Origin: a virus
IMG/VR virus record: IMGVR_UViG_3300048672_000648
Span: 1-38,977 of that record
Direction: 5' to 3' (one strand)
Length of the DNA stretch: 38,977 nt
In this document: positions 24,857-33,559 of the stretch, piece by piece
Position numbering within the stretch: position 1 is the first letter of the stretch
How the letters are laid out: each line of letters opens with the position of its first letter
Notes under the pieces: model-generated
What the model was told of the DNA's origin: nothing
The model's database searches: none
What the model saw: the letters and a program-made list of their open reading frames with translations, nothing else
Program-made: the position numbers and the translations under genes

Positions 24857-25425
24857 TTAATTTATTATATTTTTTTAATATTTCTCTAATCATTTGTTCA
24901 CTCCAATCTTGTTTTAAAAAATGTCTTACAACTGAATAACAACTTTCACATTTATTTGTACCTTCTAATCTTGGATACATCTTACAAATATTACATTGTT
25001 TAGGTTCTTCTTTGGGAATAGTGAGAGTATAATATTTTTTTACTTAAAGAACCATCTCCTTCATCATCTATTGTTGGGTAGTGTGTAACAACTTCAACAC
25101 TCTCACAACCCTGATTCTTAACAAACCACTCTAAGAAGTCAGTAGGTATTTCTTGGATGCCATCTGCAATTAAGTCTTTGTCTGTGGTTAGAATGATTTT
25201 TTCAGAATATGCATTATCTATTTTATTAACAGACTTCATCATTCTATCATAACTCCAACTATCTTTAATTTCTTCATAATTAGTGATGTAGATGTTTTGA
25301 TTAGTGCTTCCAACAATTTGTGGTAAAAAATCATTAGACCAATTAAAATGCTCTGTAACATTTATTTTATAAAACCTACTTGGTTTATCTGTTGGTATTA
25401 CGTGAATGTTTTTATTTAGTATCAT
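24849..25425 (-). pseudogene. conserved phage protein with zinc-finger C-terminus, frame broken at an A7 run
   Basis: From MILNKNIHVIPTDKPSRFY the protein follows a well-known Bacteroidota phage family (GSTNQNIYIT, KIILTTDKDLI, DFLEWFVKNQGCESVEV). The family normally continues to a YKIIIPKEEPK-type segment. Here the first frame ends at 25000, but shifting one base at the 7-T run 25035-25041 gives YYTLTIPKEEPKQCNICK, then a CxxC...CxxC zinc finger and a stop at 24849. So this is one gene with a one-base indel or a shifty site. I choose the internal Met at 25425, the family start. Confidence 0.7.
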
Positions 25426-25687
25426 TTTCTTTATATTTTTCAATTATTAATAAACAACTATCTCCAACTTTCCATTTATTTTCATATTCAAATGGAATTG
25501 CTATTTCTTTAGTAGTGGTTGCATTTTGCACCCATATTTTTGGTAATTTTCTTGCAACACCTGTTAGTATTCCTTTTTCAGTTTCAGAAACCTTACCATC
25601 AATAATTTCTTGACCTATATGTGTATATTTTGGTTCTGTACAAGAAACAAATAATATAATTATTATAAATATGTATATATTTTTCAT
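25412..25687 (-). CDS. small lipoprotein
   Basis: Starting at ATG 25687, the sequence MKNIYIFIIIILFVSCTEP is a signal peptide with a lipobox (FVSC), so the mature protein would be lipid-anchored at Cys. The remaining ~70 residues (GVARKLPKIWV...WKVGDSCLLIIEKY) look like a small beta domain. Phage lipoproteins of this kind may act in superinfection exclusion, but nothing here proves that. TAATG overlap with the upstream gene. Confidence 0.75.
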   Translation of the reverse strand: MKNIYIFIIIILFVSCTEPKYTHIGQEIIDGKVSETEKGILTGVARKLPKIWVQNATTTKEIAIPFEYENKWKVGDSCLLIIEKYKENDTK

Positions 25688-25878
25688 TACCAATCTTCAT
25701 TAGTTTCAAAATTATCTTCATTCATCGCAAATATAAAATCATCTGCAATTTGTGAATCAACACTACCGTTACCATTACATAAATTACATTTTTTATATTC
25801 AAAACCTTTAGTTTGTTTTGGAACCATTATTTCTTTAATACCAAGACATTGAGGACATTCTGTTAAATTATTGTTCAT
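25687..25878 (-). CDS. DnaJ-type zinc finger protein (63 aa)
   Basis: Two CxxC pairs, CPQCLG and CNLCNGNG, match half of a DnaJ central zinc-finger domain (CxxCxGxG). The acidic tail ends NFETNEDW. Small proteins of this kind are common in Bacteroidota phages and of unknown target. It overlaps both neighbours. Confidence 0.75.
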   Translation of the reverse strand: MNNNLTECPQCLGIKEIMVPKQTKGFEYKKCNLCNGNGSVDSQIADDFIFAMNEDNFETNEDW

Positions 25879-26758
25879 CTTCTATATATTTTTTAAGATC
25901 GTTAAATGTTAATTCATCTGCGAATTCTAATGTATGATTAAAACTATTATGTGGTGATACATTTGGTGTATAAAATACATATTTATTTACTGTTGAACAA
26001 TAAGAACTACATATAACACCAATTTTTAATAAAGATAAAATTGTTTTAATAATATCTAAAAATGTTACTTCAGAATAATAATATTTAGTAATTAAATAAA
26101 TATCATGTAAACTTCTTCTACGATTTACATCACAAATTTGTTGATGATATATATCTATAGTATTACATTCATTATTATAAGTTTTAAAAAATTCAATAAT
26201 AAAATCTTCAAATTTAGAATGTTTTGAATTTATAAATTCTTTAGTTAATAATTCTTTTTTTTCAATTTTATTATAATGACGTTTATATCTATTACTAGGA
26301 AATCTTGAAAAAGGTAAAGGATCAGGTAACCACATTCCTTGTTGAATACCACCTTGATAACCAACATTTACACCAGGTAATTGTCCAACTTTAGGTTTTT
26401 CCTCATATATTATTTGTTGTAACATATATGGTGATACTTTATTTAATCCTGTTTGATAATAATCAATCCAATTTTTAATATTAGTTTTAAGTTCTAAAGC
26501 TTTTTTAATAGCTTCTTTTTTAGCTATTTTTTCAGCATTTAAATAATAATATAAATCATAAGAATCTTTAAAAATACCTAAAAAGAATGTAGTAATAGAA
26601 AGTATAGGTGTCAATAATAAAAATATTCCAACAAATATCGCCGTAACTATATTTACAATAGATGTAAACATTAAACTTTTTTTACAAATTTCATATTCAA
26701 CTACTGGCGATTCTTTTTGAATTTTATGTAATTCTTTATACAACCATGTTTTTTTCAT
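25868..26758 (-). CDS. membrane protein with C-terminal NRS-DL domain
   Basis: 296 aa. Residues 30-65 form one or two membrane helices (SIVNIVTAIFVGIFLLLTPI and following). A helical charged linker follows. The C-terminal ~110 residues contain ICDVNRRRSLHDIYLITK, then a strand with CSTVNKYVFYTP, the same arrangement as the intron-internal proteins at 21108 and 23054. So a soluble accessory domain is here fused to a membrane anchor. Function unknown. Confidence 0.75.
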   Translation of the reverse strand: MKKTWLYKELHKIQKESPVVEYEICKKSLMFTSIVNIVTAIFVGIFLLLTPILSITTFFLGIFKDSYDLYYYLNAEKIAKKEAIKKALELKTNIKNWIDYYQTGLNKVSPYMLQQIIYEEKPKVGQLPGVNVGYQGGIQQGMWLPDPLPFSRFPSNRYKRHYNKIEKKELLTKEFINSKHSKFEDFIIEFFKTYNNECNTIDIYHQQICDVNRRRSLHDIYLITKYYYSEVTFLDIIKTILSLLKIGVICSSYCSTVNKYVFYTPNVSPHNSFNHTLEFADELTFNDLKKYIEDEQ

Positions 26759-26761
26759 TTT

Positions 26762-27049
26762 TTATTGTTTTTGTTCATGTTCTACATATTTTTCTAAATG
26801 GTTTAAACTAGATTTTCTATAACCATCTTTACCATAAATATAATAAACACCATTGAAAAAGATAAATTCAGGATTATCTTGAGTTTCTGAAAACCAAGTC
26901 TTATTGTTTTTATTTAACCAACTAAAATTTCCTTGACCATCGCCACATTTTTCATCTAATAAATCAGAATAATCTCCAGACTTTTCAGAATATGTAGGAT
27001 ATGCAAAAGCTGTATTTTCTAATGTTGGTTTTTTAATAATTTTGTTCAT
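26762..27049 (-). CDS. hypothetical protein (95 aa)
   Basis: Soluble, aromatic-rich (NFSWLNKNNKTWFSETQDNPEFIFFNGVYYIYG), with a C-terminal charged helix. It overlaps the start region of its upstream neighbour's end (27033-27049), supporting co-translation. No family recognised with confidence. Confidence 0.65.
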   Translation of the reverse strand: MNKIIKKPTLENTAFAYPTYSEKSGDYSDLLDEKCGDGQGNFSWLNKNNKTWFSETQDNPEFIFFNGVYYIYGKDGYRKSSLNHLEKYVEHEQKQ

Positions 27050-27242
27050 ATTTTATTTTGTTAGTAATTTGTTCATAATCTTCTAATTTATTAATGTCCA
27101 TATAATCAGCAATTTGATGAATACTATATTCTAAACCTAAATCTTCTTCAATTTTTTCAGCAATAATAATAGGATTAGAAGTTTTATATTCATAACTTAC
27201 TAAATCTACAGCTACAGCTAATTGTGAGTATGGTTTTATCAT
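27033..27242 (-). CDS. small hypothetical protein (69 aa)
   Basis: Helical, acidic, beginning MIKPYSQLAVAVDLVSYEYKT. It follows the polymerase exon 2 stop by three bases and overlaps the next gene. The sequence looks like a compact regulatory or binding protein. Not recognised. Confidence 0.65.
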   Translation of the reverse strand: MIKPYSQLAVAVDLVSYEYKTSNPIIIAEKIEEDLGLEYSIHQIADYMDINKLEDYEQITNKIKYEQNY

Positions 27243-27245
27243 TTT

Positions 27246-28144
27246 TTAAAATAATGTTAGTTGATTAAAATTGTTTATTTCATCAATAATCTTTTGTGTT
27301 GCAGATATATAATAATTATAATTAATATTATATTCTTCCCATGATTGTTGTTGATGATTATTATGTAAGGTTACAGCTTGACCAACATTTACATGTTGCA
27401 TTGTACCTTGACCATGTTTTTGTTTAAATAAATAAGCACCTTTTTTATTAAAATAATATCTATTTAATTGTTGTTGAATTTCTCCATTCCAATACACTTT
27501 AAAATCTTTACCAATCTTATTACTTTTACAATAATCATAAATATGTAAATCATATTTATCAGGATTAGATATAAATTCTCTAGGTGAAATATCTTTAGTA
27601 TAATAAGCTTCTAAAGCTTTTGCAATTACTAATTCATCTACGGAATTACCTAATAATGGTTTAGGAACAAACAATCCTTTTTGTTTATATTTACCATCTT
27701 GAGTTATCGCTATATAATTATTTACATTTTTATAAATAATTTTAGAATAGTTTTCATGTTCTAAATCTAAATTAAAAGATTTACATGTTTCATCTAATAA
27801 AAATTCATATTTCTTTAAATCAGTTTTAGGTACAAGTACTTCAATTCCATCTGTATTAGCACTAACTACTTGCCAATTATTCAATAAACATACTTCAATA
27901 CATTTTGTTAAAATTAATTGACCAATAATTCTTAATTTCATTGCTCCTTCAGGATAATATAACCAAGAATGTTCATTATCAAGTAAACCTGATGTTGAAT
28001 TTAAAATAAGTTTAAGAAAAGTATCTTTAGATTTATTTTTCTCTTTTTTAGCAACTAATCTTTCAGTTTTAACTTGTTTGTATTTATCTAATACTTCAGG
28101 ATATCTAATACATAAATAATTTATAATTAGATTTGGGTATAGTG
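27246..28144 (-). CDS. family B DNA polymerase, exon 2
   Basis: Begins in the middle of motif A: after splicing the sequence reads DVA-S-LYPNLIINY. It then shows motif B KLILNSTSGLL and motif C SANTDGIEVLV with the catalytic DTD-like Asp pair in TDG. The ATG at 27941 used by simple ORF calling is internal. With exon 1 the total is 1,887 nt, 628 aa, a short family B enzyme. It would replicate the phage genome with the helicase and primase encoded nearby. Confidence 0.92.
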
Positions 28145-29149
28145 CTATACCCTTAATCTAGTATGTCTCCATCTAGTTGGACTATATCATCTTTTAAAAT
28201 TTTTATCCAGCGATAACCGTACATTGTTGGTTTTGAACCACTACAGACTGAATAAATATTGTGTGTTTTATATGTAGGATTTTCGTTAATAATATCTTTA
28301 ACTTTATTCCAGGTTTTAATTAATGTTTTACCATCTTTAGAGTATTGTTCAATAATATATTTTGTCATTGAATCTGATACTTTTTTTCTCATAATTTTAA
28401 CAGCTTCTGGGTTATTTTTCCAATAATTTGAAGCAGCTAAACCTGTTTTAAGTCTTTGATTAGGATCTTTATATCTTTTATACAAAGCTTTACTATATTT
28501 TTTTCGAGTTTCTTCATGTACAATCATTTTTGTACTAGAATCTCTTCTTAAATTATATCCTTTATCTCTATTATAAGACATATAATAATCCATCCAAAAT
28601 AATTCTTTATCTTTAAAAATATTTTCAATATTTTCTTGATTTTTATCTATTATTTCTAAAATAAAATATTCAAAGTTTTCTTTACCATATTTCCACCAAG
28701 CATTTATAAAATGTTGATTTTCACTTTTAATATTTTTTGAATTTAAATTTGAAATATGATTCCAAATTCTTTGTCTTATATTTATAGATTTTCCTATATA
28801 TACTTTTTGATTTATTGTATTCCTAATACAATAAATACCACACACATTTTCATGTAATTTTAATGTTTTCATAAATAATTATATTTTATACAAATATAAT
28901 CAATTTTATGGTAATATCTTAATTATTTAGGATAAATTTTATAACATTTAAAATTATTTTAAAAGTTCCCTGTTTAGTCTCTGAACCTTCATCCTATAAG
29001 GATGCTTGGCTGCGGATTGACCAATCTTTATCTTTTTTACTATACTGAGGGAATTATTCTCACCACATAATATATTACTATTTATGTTTAGTAGATAAAG
29101 CTCTAAGGTTATTCCCGTCAATTTAAGGAATTTTAGTTACGCCACTTTA
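28145..29149 (-). other. group I intron in DNA polymerase motif A, carrying a homing endonuclease
   Basis: 1,005 nt. The exon ends in T (29150) and the intron ends in G (28145). P1: exon GTTGCGT pairs with intron GCGTAAC over 7 bp with U-G at the splice site. P10: guide AGTG pairs with 3' exon CACT. The core elements are classical: P AATTGACGGGAA, Q AATCCGCAGCCAAG, R GTTCAGAGACTA, S GATATAGTCC, with GACTA/TAGTC as P7. S lies inside the 3' end of the endonuclease gene. Joining exons restores DVASLYPN. Confidence 0.93.
28153..28872 (-). CDS. GIY-YIG homing endonuclease, intron-encoded
   Basis: 239 aa. Nuclease domain: VCGIYCIRNTINQKVYIGKS (GIY...YIG), catalytic Arg in IRQRIWNH and Glu in the ELFWMDYY region. 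A middle basic segment (TRKKYSKALYKRYKDPNQRL) is a NUMOD-like DNA-binding repeat, and the C-terminus ends YGYRWIKIL. The last ~20 codons also encode the intron S element, so gene and ribozyme share sequence. It would cut intron-less polymerase genes to spread the intron. Stop lies 8 nt before the splice site. Confidence 0.94.
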   Translation of the reverse strand: MKTLKLHENVCGIYCIRNTINQKVYIGKSINIRQRIWNHISNLNSKNIKSENQHFINAWWKYGKENFEYFILEIIDKNQENIENIFKDKELFWMDYYMSYNRDKGYNLRRDSSTKMIVHEETRKKYSKALYKRYKDPNQRLKTGLAASNYWKNNPEAVKIMRKKVSDSMTKYIIEQYSKDGKTLIKTWNKVKDIINENPTYKTHNIYSVCSGSKPTMYGYRWIKILKDDIVQLDGDILD

Positions 29150-30137
29150 ACGCAACATCTGATGTTTTAATTTGTATTAAATCATCTGTATAATAACACT
29201 CATTGTTATTAACACTATGTAGTCCACCAATACCATAAGATAATTTAATAGAAGTATTATTATGATTTACAATTAAATCTTGACTAAAACTATTTGTTGA
29301 ATTACAAACATCTGACCATAATTTTTGAAATATAGGTAATTTAAAATCAGGATTAAAATTTTTTAATAACTCACCTAAATATAATACAGGTTTTTCAAAT
29401 CGTTGTTTTCTGACCTCATTTACATTTTTACGAGTAATTCTACAATAATCTTGCAATAATGCTTCAGAAGCAATCTTAGGGGCATCCCATGACCAACAAT
29501 CAAGTTTATAATCTTTATTAATATTAGCTCGAAGTTTTATTTCTTCTTCCATTTTACTACATAACAATTCAGTAATAGTTAAATCATGTACTGTATTATA
29601 TGTACGAAGTTTTGGTAAATCTTCTAAAGTTAATATACTATCAGGTTTATATGGTAATTCTTGAACTACATCATAACCTAATTGTATTGCTAAAGATTTT
29701 AAACTAATTTTTTTAGATATTCTTAACATTTTAGACCAATAACAAAATAAATCAATATCTGTCCAATTTGTTTTAAACCATTTTAATTTAGATATTTCAT
29801 CATCATAAATATCTCCAATAATTTTATCTGATAAATATTTTAATTCACCACATATATTTTCATATTGTAAATCTTTAAGATTTTGATAATTCATTAAAAT
29901 ATACTTAATAACTAAATTATCATAATGAATTCCGTTAAAAGTTATTAAAAAACCATTATATGTTTTAAAATAATTATAAACTTTATGAATATCATTTTGT
30001 TGTTCACTTATTTCATAATAAGTAATTTGTTTTGTAGTATAATTTTTTATACCAACACAAAAAAAGTTAGTATAAACTTCTATATCCATTACTATTTTTC
30101 CTTCATTCATCCATATATTTAATTTAAAGTGAGTCAT
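29150..30137 (-). CDS. family B DNA polymerase, exon 1 (3'-5' exonuclease region)
   Basis: 329 codons plus one base. It encodes the proofreading domain: ExoI VMDIEVYTNFF near residue 17 (D-x-E), ExoII FNGIHYDNLV near 68, and ExoIII YNTVHDLTITELL near 185 (YxxxD). The end reads KTSDVA, the start of polymerase motif A, where the intron interrupts. Unspliced translation stops five codons on. The start may be the Met at residue 1, 10 or 17; I keep the first. Confidence 0.92.
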
Positions 30138-30164
30138 ACTTTAAATAATGGATTTAAAAGAAAT

Positions 30165-30215
30165 AATTAGGCTAATTACTACGGTATTAATTAAGCTTCA
30201 CGAAAGCACCTAATT
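30165..30215 (-). other. small three-way-junction-like RNA structure
   Basis: AATTAGG (30165-30171) pairs with CCTAATT (30209-30215), enclosing a TAAT/ATTA hairpin and a GCTT/AAGC hairpin (30195-30207). It lies between the membrane protein gene at 30222 and the polymerase start, so it is in the polymerase leader. Stems are short and AT-rich, so a regulatory role is only possible. Confidence 0.35.
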
Positions 30216-30221
30216 ACTAAA

Positions 30222-30389
30222 TTATTTTTTAATTTTTAAATATTTAAATAATATGTTTTTTCTACCAAAATCATCTATTGATAATTTATGGCTTGGTGTT
30301 ACTAATAAATAGATTAAATGTATAATAAATCCTAAAAAGAAAATGGTAGCTATCATTAAAATAACTACCATTACTATGTTGATAAACAT
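30222..30389 (-). CDS. small membrane protein (55 aa)
   Basis: Starts MFINIVMVVILMIATIFFLG, one long membrane helix, followed by a short soluble tail (PSHKLSIDDFGRKN). Its ATG overlaps the stop of the upstream gene as TAATG, a good sign of a real coupled gene. It is the last gene before the polymerase. Unknown role. Confidence 0.65.
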   Translation of the reverse strand: MFINIVMVVILMIATIFFLGFIIHLIYLLVTPSHKLSIDDFGRKNILFKYLKIKK

Positions 30390-30559
30390 TACACTTCAAA
30401 TTTAATTGCACTTAAATCATGAGCAGTATCTTCAAATACTTTCATAATTTGTTCTTCAGAACGTGTACGTCCTTTTTCATCTTTTAAGACAGCATTATTA
30501 ATACTACTTACTTGTTTTGTACCATCTTCAAAATGGTATGTGACTGTTGTTAAATTCAT
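30389..30559 (-). CDS. small hypothetical protein (56 aa)
   Basis: Begins MNLTTVTYHFEDGTKQVSSI and ends DLSAIKFEV, suggesting a compact beta-alpha fold. One base separates it from the upstream gene and it overlaps the downstream ATG. Not recognised. Confidence 0.65.
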   Translation of the reverse strand: MNLTTVTYHFEDGTKQVSSINNAVLKDEKGRTRSEEQIMKVFEDTAHDLSAIKFEV

Positions 30560-30560
30560 A

Positions 30561-30839
30561 TTAATATGCTAATTTAATATTAGGTTGTTTACATTGACTA
30601 CCAAATTGTTTCCACAATTCACCAACTAACGGTTTAGGAAAAATATTGTTGTCCATAACGTGATTCATCAGTTTTTTGAACGCATATTTTCTACCTACAA
30701 TTTTTTCTGGTTTGTCACCATGACGAAGTCTAACTTCTCTTGAAGCTAATTCCTCATTTGTTTCTACATTTTTAGCAATAGCTACTGTAGTTCCATTTTC
30801 TTCGTATTTAAAAAATACTTTTACATTTTCTGCTTTCAT
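30561..30839 (-). CDS. hypothetical protein (92 aa)
   Basis: Soluble, basic, beginning MKAENVKVFFKYEENGTTVA. The layout (beta strands, then a helix RKYAFKKLMNHVMD) looks like a small nucleic-acid-binding or regulatory protein, but no defined motif is present. Codon use is slightly less AT-biased than its neighbours, which may mean stronger expression. Confidence 0.7.
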   Translation of the reverse strand: MKAENVKVFFKYEENGTTVAIAKNVETNEELASREVRLRHGDKPEKIVGRKYAFKKLMNHVMDNNIFPKPLVGELWKQFGSQCKQPNIKLAY

Positions 30840-30850
30840 AATTGTTTAAT

Positions 30851-31627
30851 TTAATTTTTGTTATTTAATTTTTGTTTTACTAATTTTTCTAAATCTTCAG
30901 TATTAATATCTTCTGTTGATGATTCTCCTTTTTTAAAAGGTATATATGTATCTGGAAAAAACTTTAATAAATCATTTAGTGATAAACATGGTTTATTTAA
31001 TAAAATATATTCTTCAGCTTTTTCTTTTGTTGAAAAATATTTAACATTTTCTGAAGGTTTTACACTAAAATCTTTTTTACAATATCTAATATTTAAAGCT
31101 TTATCAACAATATAAATTGGAGTATAATACTTATCAATATTTTTAAAAATATCAACACCATCTTCAGTAGTAAACAACTTTTGTTTAAGTTTTTCTAAAT
31201 CTTTTAAATATCTACCATTAGATTCTAATACTGTAGTAGCTAATAAATGATTATTTTTAATGTAGAATTTATCAATACATCCATATTTTGTATTATCATC
31301 AATAGTAAATATTTCACCATCTGATAATCTTTTTATGGAATGAATTAAATAACCAAAATTTATAGCTTCTGATTGAGTTAGTAGTTTATCATTAATATGT
31401 GTTAATTCAAAACTTTTATATATTTTACCATTTTTAACAATATAAGATAATATCTCATAATCTTTTTCAATAATTTCTTCCCAAAATTCAGATTGATTTT
31501 CAATATTGATTGGATTAATACTATAATAACCACATTCTGAAATATAATTAGCATTTTCATGCTTTTTAACCATAGTATTTAACTTAGGACTACCTGGATA
31601 TTTTTTAATCAGTTTATATTTCTTCAT
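30851..31627 (-). CDS. conserved Bacteroidota-phage protein (258 aa)
   Basis: Opens MKKYKLIKKYPGSPKLNTMV, with FWEEIIEKDYEILSYI and the segment FSTKEKAEEYILLNKPCLSLNDL near residues 195-218. These modules recur in large hypothetical proteins of Bacteroidota phages. No enzyme motif. It overlaps the next upstream gene by 4 bases, so the two form a pair. Role unknown. Confidence 0.8.
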   Translation of the reverse strand: MKKYKLIKKYPGSPKLNTMVKKHENANYISECGYYSINPINIENQSEFWEEIIEKDYEILSYIVKNGKIYKSFELTHINDKLLTQSEAINFGYLIHSIKRLSDGEIFTIDDNTKYGCIDKFYIKNNHLLATTVLESNGRYLKDLEKLKQKLFTTEDGVDIFKNIDKYYTPIYIVDKALNIRYCKKDFSVKPSENVKYFSTKEKAEEYILLNKPCLSLNDLLKFFPDTYIPFKKGESSTEDINTEDLEKLVKQKLNNKN

Positions 31628-33033
31628 TTTACAATGTTTTTAGTTAATATTCTACATTGTGGTCCTGTATAATTATTATTAACATGTTTATAAAAAGCTA
31701 CAGATTCATTATTAATATATTGTAAATCAATAATTTCTTTTTCATCTACTTCTATAATTTTATTATTAAATAAATCTTTTTGTTTATTAAATCTATCACC
31801 AATTTTAAATCCATTATGTAACACGTATTGTTTAAATTGTTCAAATGTAATTTCTGGTCTTGTTGTATTTGGTAAATTACTTTTATATCCTATACCATAA
31901 CCTTCTTCTGTAATATGTGAAAAATGTTTAATATCGTCAAAATTATTGATATACTTAGGATTTAAAAAAGTTCTCCATAAAATCAATGTATTTAAAGATT
32001 TATCACATACTTTTAATTTCCATGTTTCAGGTAATTTAAAATCTTCTACAATTTTAACAGGTTCTGAATATAATTCAATTTTATCTAAACCTATACCATA
32101 TTCCCAATGAGTACTTGTTAAAGCACATATTTGAGATTTATCTTTAGACCATCTAAAATCTGTTATTGTAAAAAGTTTACCTTTATTTTTAGAATCTTTA
32201 GTAAATACAGTAATTTTATCACCTAATTCAAATATAGCTCCTTCTGAAGATTCTACTTTAGTAATATAAGTATCTATATTTTTTAAAAGTTTAAAATCTA
32301 AAACTTTATCTTTAGGTTCTTCTAATTGTTCTTTTAAAACATATTTTTTAAATTGTTTAAAAGTTATTTCTGTACCATAAATATTTTTATCAAGATTAGT
32401 TCCTACAAATGGACCATAAAGTATATTACATTGATTTTTAATTAAATTTAGTCTTAAAGTATTTTTATAGTTCCAATTCCAAGTAGGTTTAATTTTATTT
32501 ATATAGTCTGTAATAATTTTATGATTTTCTTTATTTACTAATAATGTCCATTTCTCAGGCAACACAAATTCAGGTTCTTTAACTGCAAATTGAGCATTAT
32601 AAGCTTCTTTTGTTGATGGTTTGAAATAATCAGTATTTAAATAATAATTATCATATATACTTTTTACTCCTGATTCAAAATTAATAGTTTTATCTTTATT
32701 TAATTTATAAATTTTACCAAATTTCCAAGAACTATCATTTTGATTAATGTATTCATAATATTTAGGAATAAATGTTTTCATAGCTTCATCATAAGATACA
32801 AATTTATCAGCAGCGATACATGCTTCAAGCCAATGTTTTTGTTCTGGTGTTGCTTCTACAACTCCTTTACCATCGAAAGCACCATTAGTTCCAAAGACAT
32901 TAATTTTAAAAACACCATTTCCATTATATCCTAAATAATATTTTGAATCAATATGATCCCACATAAAAATAGGACCTTTTTTATGTTTATAAATTTGATT
33001 TTCAACTAAATCTTTTTTTTCTAATTGTTTCAT
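31624..33033 (-). CDS. large phage protein with internal repeats (469 aa)
   Basis: A module recurs twice: LPEKWTLLVNKEN...TEITFKQFKKYVL (residues ~153-236) and LPETWKLKVCDKS...PEITFEQFKQYVL (~346-430). Each is followed by a beta-rich stretch starting with a G-D-K/R motif (LGDKITVF, IGDRFNKQ). This looks like a tandem of small domains, probably binding units. Its N-terminal part (PEQKHWLEACIAADKFVSYDEA) also recurs in related phage proteins. Function unknown. Confidence 0.8.
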   Translation of the reverse strand: MKQLEKKDLVENQIYKHKKGPIFMWDHIDSKYYLGYNGNGVFKINVFGTNGAFDGKGVVEATPEQKHWLEACIAADKFVSYDEAMKTFIPKYYEYINQNDSSWKFGKIYKLNKDKTINFESGVKSIYDNYYLNTDYFKPSTKEAYNAQFAVKEPEFVLPEKWTLLVNKENHKIITDYINKIKPTWNWNYKNTLRLNLIKNQCNILYGPFVGTNLDKNIYGTEITFKQFKKYVLKEQLEEPKDKVLDFKLLKNIDTYITKVESSEGAIFELGDKITVFTKDSKNKGKLFTITDFRWSKDKSQICALTSTHWEYGIGLDKIELYSEPVKIVEDFKLPETWKLKVCDKSLNTLILWRTFLNPKYINNFDDIKHFSHITEEGYGIGYKSNLPNTTRPEITFEQFKQYVLHNGFKIGDRFNKQKDLFNNKIIEVDEKEIIDLQYINNESVAFYKHVNNNYTGPQCRILTKNIVK

Positions 33034-33051
33034 TTTGTTTATTTTAGTTAA

Positions 33052-33126
33052 TTAAGAACAAATAACTTCATTGTTCATCCATTCGTCCATCTCATCTAAA
33101 TAATGAGTTTCATCTTGTTGTTTCAT
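33052..33126 (-). CDS. very small acidic protein (24 aa)
   Basis: Starts MKQQDETHYLDEMDEWMNNE. Its ATG overlaps the TGA of the upstream gene as ATGA, and it sits in the gap before the 33033 gene. Only the coupling and lack of other use of the gap support it. Confidence 0.4.
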   Translation of the reverse strand: MKQQDETHYLDEMDEWMNNEVICS

Positions 33127-33347
33127 AACCATTTTGGAGGTTTAATGTTAATATTATTAAATATTTTTTTTGAAAATATAAACAAAGCAAAAAGAAAATA
33201 AATCCAACTAAAAAAAGAAAATATAATTGTAGCAAATATATCACCCCAATCGTTTTTATTATTTTTAAATCTTACATATTTTGTAAGCATATAAGAAGCT
33301 AAATAACCTGATATATATATTAATATATAAATTTCTTTTGTTTCCAT
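33123..33347 (-). CDS. small membrane protein (74 aa)
   Basis: Two membrane helices: EIYILIYISGYLASYML (residues 4-20) and a longer one near 38-60 (FATIIFSFFSWIYFLFALFI), joined by a basic loop. Could be holin-sized, but there is no neighbouring endolysin, so I do not assign lysis. TAATG overlap with the upstream gene. Confidence 0.65.
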   Translation of the reverse strand: METKEIYILIYISGYLASYMLTKYVRFKNNKNDWGDIFATIIFSFFSWIYFLFALFIFSKKIFNNINIKPPKWL

Positions 33348-33520
33348 TATTTAATTAATTTAAAGTCATATTTAACTTGTTTTTTACGATTGAAGAAATA
33401 TCTATCAATATTTCTATTGTATTTTTCTTCCCAAGATGTTTTTTCCATTTGATAATACACTGGAAATCCTAATATATCAACACATAGTTGAAAATATAGC
33501 AATGTTATAATCTTTTTCAT
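33347..33520 (-). CDS. small protein with signal-like N-terminus (57 aa)
   Basis: Begins MKKIITLLYFQLCVDILGF, a weak signal peptide or membrane helix, then a basic aromatic tail (YNRNIDRYFFNRKKQVKYDF). Stop overlaps the next ATG by one base. Not recognised. Confidence 0.55.
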   Translation of the reverse strand: MKKIITLLYFQLCVDILGFPVYYQMEKTSWEEKYNRNIDRYFFNRKKQVKYDFKLIK

Positions 33521-33559
33521 TTTTTTAATTGTTTTAAGTTATTTTAATTCATAATATTT

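Noticed and set aside
251-25613. Many plus-strand open frames across the window
   Set aside because: They lie antisense to well-supported minus-strand genes, are rich in Phe, Ile, Leu and Ser from AT-rich complement, and show no motif or spacing typical of genes.
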